A DNA stretch of 64,000 nucleotides from Pseudogracilibacillus sp037071985 (GTDB taxonomy: Bacteria > Bacillota > Bacilli > Bacillales > Amphibacillaceae). The translations under genes were made by a program, and so were the position numbers. The notes below the pieces were generated by a model. It searched no databases. It was not told where the DNA came from and was given only the letters and a program-made list of their open reading frames with translations. Below are positions 42,347-49,571 of the stretch, piece by piece. Every line of letters begins with the position of its first letter. Positions within the stretch are counted from its first letter, which is position 1. The stretch is from assembly GCF_037071985.1 (NCBI RefSeq), contig NZ_JAXHDF010000016.1, positions 1-64,000 of the forward strand. The letters are read 5' to 3'.

Positions 42347-43108
42347 ATGTCTAATGTTCAATCTGTAGAACGTGCTTTAATTATTTTAGAAACGCTGTCC
42401 CAAGCGCAAAGAGGAATGAGTGTCAAGGAAATATCAAACAAGGTAGACTTAGCCAAAAGTACTACCCATCGCTTACTAACTACATTAATGAGTAAGGGAT
42501 ATGTTATACAAAATAATGAGAATGATGATTATTTGCTTGGTTTAAAATTAGTTGAAATATCTAGTTCTATTCTTGAAAATTTGGATATTCGCTCATATGC
42601 TAAAGATGCTTTAGAACACCTAAGCGATGTTACAAACGAATCGGTTCATTTATGTATTCATGAAAATGGGGAAGTAGTTTATATTGATAAATTTGAAGGA
42701 AACCATACGATACGAATGCACTCTAGGATCGGAAAAAGAGGTATGATGCATTGTACTGGTGTCGGAAAAATTCTATTATCTGGAATGACCGAAGAAGAGA
42801 TTAGTAACATCATTCGTAAAAAAGGCCTGCCCAAACTTACTTCGAAAACAATAACAGATACGGAGACTCTATATAAACGTTTGGAGAAGATTAGAGCCGA
42901 TGGATATGATATTGATGATATAGAAAACGAAGAGGGTATACGTTGTATGGCCGCACCAATTTTTAATCATCGCGGTGAAATTATTGCAGCTTTTAGTATT
43001 TCTGGTCCTGAAATGCGGATAACAAAAGAACGAATAGAATCAGAGTTAAAAAAGCTTATTCTTGAGACATCCACCCTCATTTCACAAAAAATGGGATATA
43101 CTAGGTAG
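42347..43108 (+). CDS. IclR-family transcriptional regulator
   Basis: A 253-residue regulator with an N-terminal wHTH (MSVKEISNKVDLAKSTTHRLLTTLMSKGYV, about 25-55) and the IclR effector domain (RIGKRGMMHCTGVGKILLSG, EGIRCMAAPIFNHRGEIIAAFSISGPEMRI). It probably senses a pathway intermediate and controls the kdgK-symporter operon. It starts with ATG 42347 after ATAGGAGAGG. A 289-base gap separates it from the symporter gene, so it has its own promoter. Confidence 0.9.
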   Translation: MSNVQSVERALIILETLSQAQRGMSVKEISNKVDLAKSTTHRLLTTLMSKGYVIQNNENDDYLLGLKLVEISSSILENLDIRSYAKDALEHLSDVTNESVHLCIHENGEVVYIDKFEGNHTIRMHSRIGKRGMMHCTGVGKILLSGMTEEEISNIIRKKGLPKLTSKTITDTETLYKRLEKIRADGYDIDDIENEEGIRCMAAPIFNHRGEIIAAFSISGPEMRITKERIESELKKLILETSTLISQKMGYTR

Positions 43109-43111
43109 ATT

Positions 43112-43153
43112 ATTCCGACTTGAGAATTACTATGTTCTCAAGTCGGAATTTTC
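43112..43153 (+). terminator. Terminator after the iclR gene
   Basis: A 15-bp perfect stem, ATTCCGACTTGAGAA with its complement at 43135-43149, and a loop of 8 bases, followed by TTTTCAT. Confidence 0.88.
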
Positions 43154-43159
43154 ATGTTT

Positions 43160-43195
43160 AAAATAAAAAGCTCAGCTTAGTCTCACTAAGCCGAG
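43160..43195 (-). terminator. Terminator of the DUF4190 gene
   Basis: On the minus strand, CTCGGCTTAGT and ACTAAGCTGAG pair (one mismatch) and are followed by CTTTTTATTTT. The left arm includes the last codons and stop of the gene. Confidence 0.85.
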
Positions 43196-43482
43196 GCTGC
43201 TGCACTTAGAATAACAATAATCCAAAAACCAATTTTAAATAAGAAAGTAACGATTCCTAAAATAATTCCCGCAATTGAAAATCCACGACGTACTGGTTCA
43301 GATAAAGCGAAAATTCCAAAGATGATTGCTAAAAGTCCAAGAATATAAGGGATGAACGGGATCCAGTTTAATACAACACCAATTATTCCAATTACTAGAG
43401 CTGCTATTGCCAGTCCATTACTAGGTTGAGTCTGGACTTGAATCACTCGCGATTCTACATGTTCGCCCGTCTCGTTTTCCAC
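43186..43482 (-). CDS. DUF4190-type small membrane protein
   Basis: A 98-residue protein with a polar N-terminus (ENETGEHVESRVIQVQTQ) and three hydrophobic segments. The pattern SNGLAIAALVIGIIGVVLNW, LGLLAIIFGIFALSEPVRR, FSIAGIILGIVTF is the glycine-rich repeat typical of DUF4190. The start is GTG 43482 after GAAAGGAGG. It is a single gene with unknown function. It lies between the IclR gene and the tandem repeat array. Confidence 0.78.
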   Translation of the reverse strand: MENETGEHVESRVIQVQTQPSNGLAIAALVIGIIGVVLNWIPFIPYILGLLAIIFGIFALSEPVRRGFSIAGIILGIVTFLFKIGFWIIVILSAAASA

Positions 43483-43596
43483 GCAAGTTCCTCCTTTCAA
43501 ACCTACTCTATATTATGTATACAATAAACCTAGATTACCCTAATTATGTACGATTTTCAATAAGCCTTTAATCCTTGACTCGGCTCATGTTATGGG

Positions 43597-43760
43597 TGAA
43601 GTCGCGCAATTAGTGTGAAAGTTGCTCCAGTTAAGTTGAAAGTCGCTCAACCGGCGTAAAAGTTGCTCGAGTTGCGGTAGAAGTCGCTCAATCGGCGTGA
43701 AAGTCGCGCAAGCAACATAAAACTCGCGCAAATCGAGGCGAAGCTCGCTCATATTACGTT
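43597..43760. repeat. Tandem array of a 20-21 bp repeat (about 8 units)
   Basis: About eight diverged units with the core AAGTCGCKCAA (for example at 43599, 43680, 43700) spaced 20 or 21 bases apart, such as GAAAGTCGCTCAACCGGCGT. The family is the same as the larger array at 55241-55638 and has the same orientation. Unit lengths are not multiples of three throughout and no ribosome site precedes any frame, so it is not coding. It is G+C-richer than its surroundings. Confidence 0.8.
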
Positions 43761-44016
43761 CAATCAACTAATTTTTTATTAAAAAATCAGATATTCATCC
43801 GTAACACATTATTTTCATTCTTAGCATAAATATAGTGTTGTCATGTTATTTTTAATGGTATTTAAGGTAAAAAATGGACTAAATTAAAGTTAAATGAAAT
43901 TTATTAAGATTTTTGCGGTTTATTGTATAACTTTGTGGTAGAATGTAATGTTAGAAGTATACAATTTTACAGGTGGGAAAATGGGAAACGATCTGTGTTA
44001 GGAGGACTAGAAACGA
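43761..44016 (+). other. Upstream region of mbl
   Basis: A/T-rich leader. A TGGTAGAAT box (43936-43944) looks like an extended -10 promoter element without a good -35. The mbl ribosome site GGAGG lies 10 bases before its ATG. Confidence 0.45.
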
Positions 44017-45018
44017 ATGTTTTCGAGAGATATTGGAATTGACCTGGGAACGGCAAATGTTTTGATACACGTAAAAGGAAAAGGAATTGTTTTAAATGAA
44101 CCGGCTGTCGTAGCAATGGACCGTACAGCGGGGAAAGTACTGGCAGTTGGAGAGGAAGCTTATTTAATGGTTGGAAGAACGCCTGGGAATATTGAGGCGA
44201 TTCGACCACTGAAAGACGGCGTTATAGCAGATTTTGATGTGACAGAAGCAATGCTTAAGCATTTTATAAATAAAATAAATGTACGTGGATTTTTATCGAA
44301 GCCAAGAATGTTAATATGTTGTCCTACTAATATTACAAAAGTAGAACAGAAAGCAATTAAAGAGGCAGCAGAAAAGTCTGGCGGACGTAAAGTGTATTTG
44401 GAAGAAGAACCGAAAGTAGCAGCAATCGGAGCGGGAATGGAAATATTCCAGCCGAGTGGAAATATGGTAATTGATATTGGTGGCGGAACAACGGATGTAG
44501 CTGTTCTCTCAATGGGTGATATTGTTACAGCAGAATCGATTAAACTTGCTGGTGATACGTTTGATCATGATATTTTACAGTATATCAAACAAAAGTATAA
44601 ATTGCTGATCGGTGAACGAACTGCCGAAGATATTAAAATAAATGTAGGTACTGTATTTAAAGATTCTAGAAATGAAGAATTGGATATTCGTGGCCGTGAT
44701 ATGGTAAGCGGTCTCCCGAGAACTATAACAGTTCGTTCGGAAGAAATTGAAGAAGCGCTTCGAGAATCGGTATCGCTTATTGTACAGGCAGCGAAGTCTG
44801 TTTTAGAGCGCACACCTCCGGAATTATCTGCTGATATTATTGACCGCGGAGTTATCTTAACTGGTGGTGGTGCAATGATTCATGGAATCGATCAGTTACT
44901 TGCAGAAGAGCTTAAAGTTCCAGTATTAGTAGCGGACGAGCCAATGAATTGTGTAGCCAAAGGAACGGGTATTATGTTAGCGAATATTGATAAAATTGAT
45001 CGAGTGAAAATCGGTTAA
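44017..45018 (+). CDS. mbl: MreB-like rod-shape protein Mbl
   Basis: A bacterial actin that moves with the elongation machinery and guides cylindrical wall growth. 333 residues with the actin motifs IGIDLGTANVLIH (phosphate 1), IDIGGGTTDVAVLS (phosphate 2) and VILTGGGAMIHGIDQLL (adenosine). It sits before flhO-flhP, as in B. subtilis, which favours Mbl over MreB or MreBH. ATG 44017 follows AGGAGG. Confidence 0.95.
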   Translation: MFSRDIGIDLGTANVLIHVKGKGIVLNEPAVVAMDRTAGKVLAVGEEAYLMVGRTPGNIEAIRPLKDGVIADFDVTEAMLKHFINKINVRGFLSKPRMLICCPTNITKVEQKAIKEAAEKSGGRKVYLEEEPKVAAIGAGMEIFQPSGNMVIDIGGGTTDVAVLSMGDIVTAESIKLAGDTFDHDILQYIKQKYKLLIGERTAEDIKINVGTVFKDSRNEELDIRGRDMVSGLPRTITVRSEEIEEALRESVSLIVQAAKSVLERTPPELSADIIDRGVILTGGGAMIHGIDQLLAEELKVPVLVADEPMNCVAKGTGIMLANIDKIDRVKIG

Positions 45019-45056
45019 ATGAAGCTAGAGCTTCGATTGGGTAAGGAGGATTTCAT

Positions 45057-45875
45057 TTGTTAAGAGGATTTTATACAGCAGCTAGTGGAATGATTGCCCA
45101 GCAACGTCAACAAGAAATATTATCAAATAATATAGCGAATGCGAATACCCCTGGATATCAGGCAGATCAAGCTGTTCTGCGTTCGTTTCCAGAGTTATTG
45201 CTCCAACAAATGGGGTCAAAAAACATACCGACTGAAAATGGGCTGAAAATTCCAGAAAACCGTGTAATTGGCGGTTTAACTACAGGAGTATATGCGCAAG
45301 AAGCTATCCCAAACTTTGCACAAGGGGATATTAGAGAAACAGGTATATTTACTGACATGGCGCTTGTTGAAGGATTAAAGCCTGATGAAACAGGTGGGAT
45401 TTTCTTTACAGTCCAAAATAATGAGGGCGAGATACGTTATACACGAAATGGTCACTTCACTGTGGACGCAGAAGGTTATTTGACGACGAATGAAGGGTAT
45501 TATGTTCTAAATCAGGCGGGAAACCCAATTCAGACAAATGGATTGGATTTCACAGTGACTCCTGAGGGGGGTGTTCAAGCTGCAGGATTGAATACTCAGC
45601 TTGGGCTTGCCTATATTGCGGATGTTCAGGACCTAATTAAAGGAGAGAATGATTTATTGCAACTTGAAGGAGATGCGGTAGCAGCGAATGCATATACTTC
45701 AGGTGCAGAATTTACAGTACAGCAAAATTATCTTGAAAGTTCTAATGTTAACCCGATGCAATCCATGACCGATATGATTCAAGCATACCGGAGTTTTGAA
45801 TTAAATCAACGAGTGTTAAAAGCTTACGATGATAGTATGGGCAAAGCAGTAAATGAGATCGCTAGATTAGGATAG
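45057..45875 (+). CDS. flhO: Flagellar basal-body rod protein FlhO
   Basis: A 272-residue distal or proximal rod protein of the FlgF/FlgG family. It starts with TTG 45057 (LRGFYTAASGMIAQQRQQEI) after AAGGAGG. NNIANANTPGYQADQAVL is the N-terminal flagellar rod signature, and LESSNVNPMQSMTDMIQAYRSFELNQRVLKAYD the C-terminal one. The gene lies 38 bases after mbl, with flhP 12 bases later, as in B. subtilis. Confidence 0.93.
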   Translation: MLRGFYTAASGMIAQQRQQEILSNNIANANTPGYQADQAVLRSFPELLLQQMGSKNIPTENGLKIPENRVIGGLTTGVYAQEAIPNFAQGDIRETGIFTDMALVEGLKPDETGGIFFTVQNNEGEIRYTRNGHFTVDAEGYLTTNEGYYVLNQAGNPIQTNGLDFTVTPEGGVQAAGLNTQLGLAYIADVQDLIKGENDLLQLEGDAVAANAYTSGAEFTVQQNYLESSNVNPMQSMTDMIQAYRSFELNQRVLKAYDDSMGKAVNEIARLG

Positions 45876-45887
45876 GGGGGATAAACA

Positions 45888-46697
45888 ATGTCACTTCGCA
45901 CAATGGGCCAAGCGGCTGTAACAATGAACCAATTACAACATCAGATGGATATGATTGGTCATAATTTAGCTAACAGTCAAACAACTGGATATAAATCGAG
46001 GCAGGCTGAATTTTCCAACTTGTTAACTCAACAAATAAACAATATGTCAAATCCAGACAATGCGATAAATCGAGTCACTCCAGATGGTATTCGGATTGGT
46101 ACAGGAGCCAGACTTGGAGCAATTCATAATAATTTATCCCTTGGATCCATGCAAAAGACGGGTCGAGATTTAGATACGATGTTACTTAATGAAAATCACT
46201 TTTATCAAATAATGGTAGATGGTGAAACGCACTATACGAGAGATGGCGCATTTTATTTACAACCGGTAAATAATGGAGCAGAAGTTGTATTAGTAACTCA
46301 AGATGGTTATCCAGTGAATGGCGTAAACGGACCTATTCAATTTGAAGGGAACTTTGACGCTATACAAATTGATAGAAATGGTGCAGTCATTGTTAGACGA
46401 GGCGATCAAAATGTATTAGCAGGAACGATCGCTGTAGCTCAAATTGAGCGACCACGTAGTTTGGAAGCTGTTGGAGATAATTTGTTTCGAATTCCACAAA
46501 ATTTTACAGACAATGGTCTTGTTCAGCAAGCTCCGTTGGATGGTTCATTAATTGAGAGTGGATCGTTAGAAATGTCAAACGTAAGTATCCAAGAGCAAAT
46601 GACACAATTAATTAATGCGCAACGTTCATATCAATTTAATTCAAGGACAATTTCAATGGCAGATCAGATGCAAGGGTTAGTTAACCAACTTCGATAA
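45888..46697 (+). CDS. flhP: Flagellar basal-body rod protein FlhP
   Basis: A 269-residue partner of FlhO in the rod. It has LRTMGQAAVTMNQLQHQMDMIGHNLANSQTTGYKSR at the N-terminus and VSIQEQMTQLINAQRSYQFNSRTISMADQM at the C-terminus. ATG 45888 follows GGGGGG. The presence of flhO-flhP implies a flagellated cell. Confidence 0.93.
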   Translation: MSLRTMGQAAVTMNQLQHQMDMIGHNLANSQTTGYKSRQAEFSNLLTQQINNMSNPDNAINRVTPDGIRIGTGARLGAIHNNLSLGSMQKTGRDLDTMLLNENHFYQIMVDGETHYTRDGAFYLQPVNNGAEVVLVTQDGYPVNGVNGPIQFEGNFDAIQIDRNGAVIVRRGDQNVLAGTIAVAQIERPRSLEAVGDNLFRIPQNFTDNGLVQQAPLDGSLIESGSLEMSNVSIQEQMTQLINAQRSYQFNSRTISMADQMQGLVNQLR

Positions 46698-46823
46698 AAA
46701 TTCATGAGCATGTTTTACATTTATTAGAGTAGGTAATACGATAATAGAGCATGCTCATAATTACTCTTAGCTATTTAACAAACTTTATACAACGTTAAAT
46801 AGAGAAATAAAGGTGAATTCGAG

Positions 46824-47108
46824 ATGGCTACAGATTTAGTGAATAAAGAAACGAGTGAGAAGACAACAATAGCGACGGAAGAACCTTCCGAACAACCAAC
46901 TAAAAAATCCAGGAAGAAAAATAAGAAAAAGTATCGTGTCCGAAAATTTCCAATCTGGTTACGAATTATTGTTGTGCTCATCCTGTTTGTATTTTGTTTA
47001 GTGCTCGGTGTAATTGTTGGCTATAGCATTTTAGGTGACGGATCTCCAGCAGATGCACTTGATAAACAAACATGGCAACATATTATTGATATTGTGAATA
47101 AAGAATAA
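46824..47108 (+). CDS. EpuA-like single-pass membrane protein
   Basis: A 94-residue protein with a Thr/Glu-rich then strongly basic cytoplasmic part (KKSRKKNKKKYRVRKFPIW), one membrane helix (IIVVLILFVFCLVLGVIVGY) and a short outside tail (SPADALDKQTWQHIIDIVNKE). This layout is that of the family often mislabelled 'RNA polymerase subunit beta' (EpuA) found next to fabZ in Bacillaceae. The function is unknown. ATG 46824 follows AAAGGTGA. Confidence 0.78.
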   Translation: MATDLVNKETSEKTTIATEEPSEQPTKKSRKKNKKKYRVRKFPIWLRIIVVLILFVFCLVLGVIVGYSILGDGSPADALDKQTWQHIIDIVNKE

Positions 47109-47121
47109 TCATTTTATACTA

Positions 47122-47156
47122 CTCCCAACTTTATAAAAGTGGGAGCATTCTTTTTA
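47122..47156 (+). terminator. Terminator before fabZ
   Basis: CTCCCAAC and GTGGGAG pair around an A/T loop; CATTCTTTTT follows. Confidence 0.75.
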
Positions 47157-47200
47157 TTGACGCAATTTTATTAAAAAAATTCAAGAAAAGAGGGTTTTAT

Positions 47201-47623
47201 ATGTTAGATGTACAAAAAATAAAAGAAATCATTCCACATCGATATCCGTTTTTACTAGTTGATCGAGTAACGGAAATGGAAGAAGGAAAACGAGTAGTTG
47301 GTCTAAAAAACGTTTCAGCAAATGAACCATTTTTTTCTGGCCATTTTCCTGAATATCCTGTTATGCCTGGCGTATTAATTTTGGAAGCATTGGCACAAGT
47401 AGGAGCAATTGCAGTACTTGATATGGAACAAAATAAAGGAAAAATTGGCTTTTTAGCAGGAGTGGATAAATGTCGGTTTAAAAGAGAAGTTAAACCGGGT
47501 GATCAGCTGCAATTAGAAGTAGAAATTATTCGTATGAGAGGTGCGATTGGAAAAGGAAAAGGCGTTGCAACAGTAAATGGTGAAATTGCTTGCGAGGCTG
47601 AGATAATGTTTGCCATTAAGTAA
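47201..47623 (+). CDS. fabZ: 3-hydroxyacyl-ACP dehydratase
   Basis: A 140-residue hot-dog fold enzyme that removes water from 3-hydroxyacyl-ACP during fatty acid elongation. The catalytic histidine lies in SGHFPEYPVMPGV and the glutamate in ILEALAQVGAIA; HRYPFLLVDRV opens the protein. ATG 47201 follows GAAAAGAGGG. The position after flhP is that of B. subtilis ywpB. Confidence 0.96.
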   Translation: MLDVQKIKEIIPHRYPFLLVDRVTEMEEGKRVVGLKNVSANEPFFSGHFPEYPVMPGVLILEALAQVGAIAVLDMEQNKGKIGFLAGVDKCRFKREVKPGDQLQLEVEIIRMRGAIGKGKGVATVNGEIACEAEIMFAIK

Positions 47624-47738
47624 TTCTGAACAAGTATAAACTATTCCCTTTATTTTAATCTTCCTTTTAATTTTAGAATGACTAGAAAAAAATTGGATAA
47701 GCTAAAAAGGAAGAATTGAGGTAAGGGAGGGATATTAT

Positions 47739-48017
47739 ATGTTGAAAAGAGTACTTATCGTTATGATGGCACTTACTTTTGTTACTGCTTGTGGAACACC
47801 TGGAAACAATAATAACAATAATGCACCAGTTCCAGATGATAATGCACCAGCTAACGATAATAATGATTTAAATCGTAATCAAGATATGAATAACAATAAT
47901 AATTTTGATACGAATGATAATTTAAATCGTGATCAAATGAACAATAACAATAATAATATGGGTCCAGATGATCGACAAAACAATGATATGTTCAATAATA
48001 ATAACAATGTAAGATAA
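47739..48017 (+). CDS. Asn/Asp-rich lipoprotein
   Basis: A 92-residue protein with a lipoprotein signal (VLIVMMALTFVTACG, cysteine near 18) and a mature part consisting almost wholly of Asn, Asp, Met and Gln in runs such as NNNNNN. It is probably disordered and anchored outside the membrane. ATG 47739 follows GGGAGGG, and a strong terminator follows. Similar asparagine-rich lipoproteins occur near this locus in relatives, I believe; no function is known. Confidence 0.78.
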   Translation: MLKRVLIVMMALTFVTACGTPGNNNNNNAPVPDDNAPANDNNDLNRNQDMNNNNNFDTNDNLNRDQMNNNNNNMGPDDRQNNDMFNNNNNVR

Positions 48018-48026
48018 CTTCTTTAC

Positions 48027-48059
48027 AAGAATGCCCTAACTATTAGGCATTCTTTTTTT
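48027..48059 (+). terminator. Terminator after the lipoprotein gene
   Basis: AAGAATGCC pairs with GGCATTCTT across a 10-base loop, followed by a T-run. Confidence 0.9.
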
Positions 48060-48252
48060 GTCATCATTATTATCAAGTGATTCAACGAATATTTTTACTA
48101 CCCGCTTTTGTCGGATATGAAATAAATTTATTTTACTAAAGGGTGGCGTTGCATACGTAAAGAAAGACCAAATCGTAATGCTGTTAACGAACAACATTAC
48201 AATTTGAAAAAAATAATCAAAAAGTGATTATAGATGAAAAACACAAAACATC

Positions 48253-48281
48253 TTGACATATTTACTAAAGGTTAGTAATAT
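48253..48281 (+). promoter_or_regulatory. Promoter with internal inverted repeat, upstream of mgtC
   Basis: TTGACA (48253-48258), 17 bases, TAATAT (48276-48281). A perfect 7-bp inverted repeat TTACTAA-agg-TTAGTAA (48262-48278) fills the spacer and overlaps the -10 box, so a dimeric repressor probably binds there. The regulator is unknown. The transcript would carry a leader of about 410 bases. Confidence 0.65.
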
Positions 48282-48544
48282 TATTACAAATGTAATGAGT
48301 TGATACAAAAGTAACTAATTGTTTTTATTTATACTCTGTATGAACTAACCAATTATGAAATTATTTATTTTCGCTCCAAATTATTAAATAGCAGCTTGAA
48401 ATTTCGGAAATTGAAACTAATAATTATGCCACAAATGTTAGCGGTTACATAAGATTTAGTTGGTTTTTGGACAAACTCTACAATTGCACTAGGGAAAGTA
48501 TAAATATCAAATGAAAAGAGTTAAACAGAAAGAGGTTATCTATA

Positions 48545-48592
48545 ATGGAACTCTGTTTAACAATTAAGAGAGTATTTGAGGATGAAACGTAA
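48545..48592 (+). CDS. Possible 15-residue leader peptide in the mgtC 5' leader
   Basis: ATG at 48545 is preceded by AGAAAGAGG at a suitable distance and opens a 15-codon frame, MELCLTIKRVFEDET, ending with TAA 105 bases before mgtC. Small upstream frames control mgtC in enterobacteria, but no sequence similarity is claimed. It may be a chance ORF. Confidence 0.35.
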   Translation: MELCLTIKRVFEDET

Positions 48593-48696
48593 ATCTAGAT
48601 GGTCTGCCGATATACTTAATTAGTAATAAATCAATTAAAAATCACAGAATTTTCAATTACATTATTAGGAAACTGTAAGAAAGGAGATACAACAAT

Positions 48697-49209
48697 GTGA
48701 GTGACTTTTCAATAGTAAGTTATCTTGATCAAAATGCTGAGTACTTAATACGCGTACTATTGAGTGCTGTTTTAGGATTTTTAATAGGCCTTGATCGTGA
48801 ATATAAAAAGAAACCCGCAGGTGTAAAAACATATATGTATGTTACAGTTGCATGTACATTATTGACAATTATATCAGTTGAAAGTGTTGAAAAGTATGGA
48901 GAATTAAACCATCTCGTCCGAATGGATCCTTTACGTTTAGCTGCTCAAATTGTTTCCGGTCTTGGTTTTCTTGGTGCAGGTGTAATTTTAAAAGATGGAC
49001 TTGAAATTAGAGGTTTAACTTCTGCCGCAATGATTTTATTTGCAGGAGGAGTTGGAATAGGAATTGGAGCAGGATTTTACGGAATTATAATTTTTACAAT
49101 GCTTATAGCTTGGTGTTTAGCAAAACTAGGTGAGAAATTGGAAAGAGATTATAATTTGGGAAACAGAAGAAAAAGAAAACGATCTATCCAAAAGAGAGAG
49201 ACGAGTTAG
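48697..49209 (+). CDS. MgtC/SapB family inner-membrane protein
   Basis: A 170-residue protein with four to five membrane helices. LIRVLLSAVLGFLIGLDREYKKKPAGVKTYM is the family signature with the conserved aspartate and arginine, and RLAAQIVSGLGFLGAGVILKDG follows. The family is linked to growth at low magnesium and to inhibition of the F-ATPase in pathogens. It lacks the C-terminal ACT-like domain of Salmonella MgtC and ends in a basic tail. The start is GTG 48697 after AAAGGAG; the neighbouring ATG reads straight into a stop. Confidence 0.9.
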   Translation: MSDFSIVSYLDQNAEYLIRVLLSAVLGFLIGLDREYKKKPAGVKTYMYVTVACTLLTIISVESVEKYGELNHLVRMDPLRLAAQIVSGLGFLGAGVILKDGLEIRGLTSAAMILFAGGVGIGIGAGFYGIIIFTMLIAWCLAKLGEKLERDYNLGNRRKRKRSIQKRETS

Positions 49210-49295
49210 TCTGAAGAAAAATTTAATTAACAATCAAATAACGATCAATTAACAATTAATTAACAATAAATTGTTAAAGTAAAGGAGTCGCTTAA

Positions 49296-49458
49296 TTGGA
49301 TAAAATTCGCTTGATTAAAAGAAAGTGATACTCAATATTCAATTAGTGATGAGGACATAAGATTAAAAGGGCAAGCATCTTTTAGTTTTCTGAATAGAAG
49401 ACTGTTGTAGCAATATTAGAGATTCATGAAACAAGTAAGGAAAAATTTAATCATTAAT
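49296..49458 (+). pseudogene. Possible decayed short gene
   Basis: After AAAGGAG a TTG at 49296 opens MDKIRLIKRK and stops. The next frame continues with a coding-like stretch containing SDTQYSISDEDIRLKGQASF and LNRRLL, and the first frame then resumes with TVVAILEIHETSKEKFNH. Two compensating shifts would join these into one peptide of about 53 residues. The ORF family is not recognised. It could also be non-coding sequence. Confidence 0.3.
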
Positions 49459-49571
49459 ACCTCTCTATACAATACAACTTACGTTTGCTTCTTTAAAGGG
49501 GGGATGCATTTATTTTATTAGCCGTATTATATAAAAAACTAAAAACTAAAAGAAAAAAGGTGGCAATTAAA

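Noticed and set aside
43585..43767. 60-residue minus-strand frame through the small tandem array
   Set aside because: The frame results from the repeat sequence. Units of 20 and 21 bases shift phase and no start signal is present.
48282..48696. Magnesium (M-box) riboswitch before mgtC
   Set aside because: None of the conserved M-box blocks could be found in the leader.
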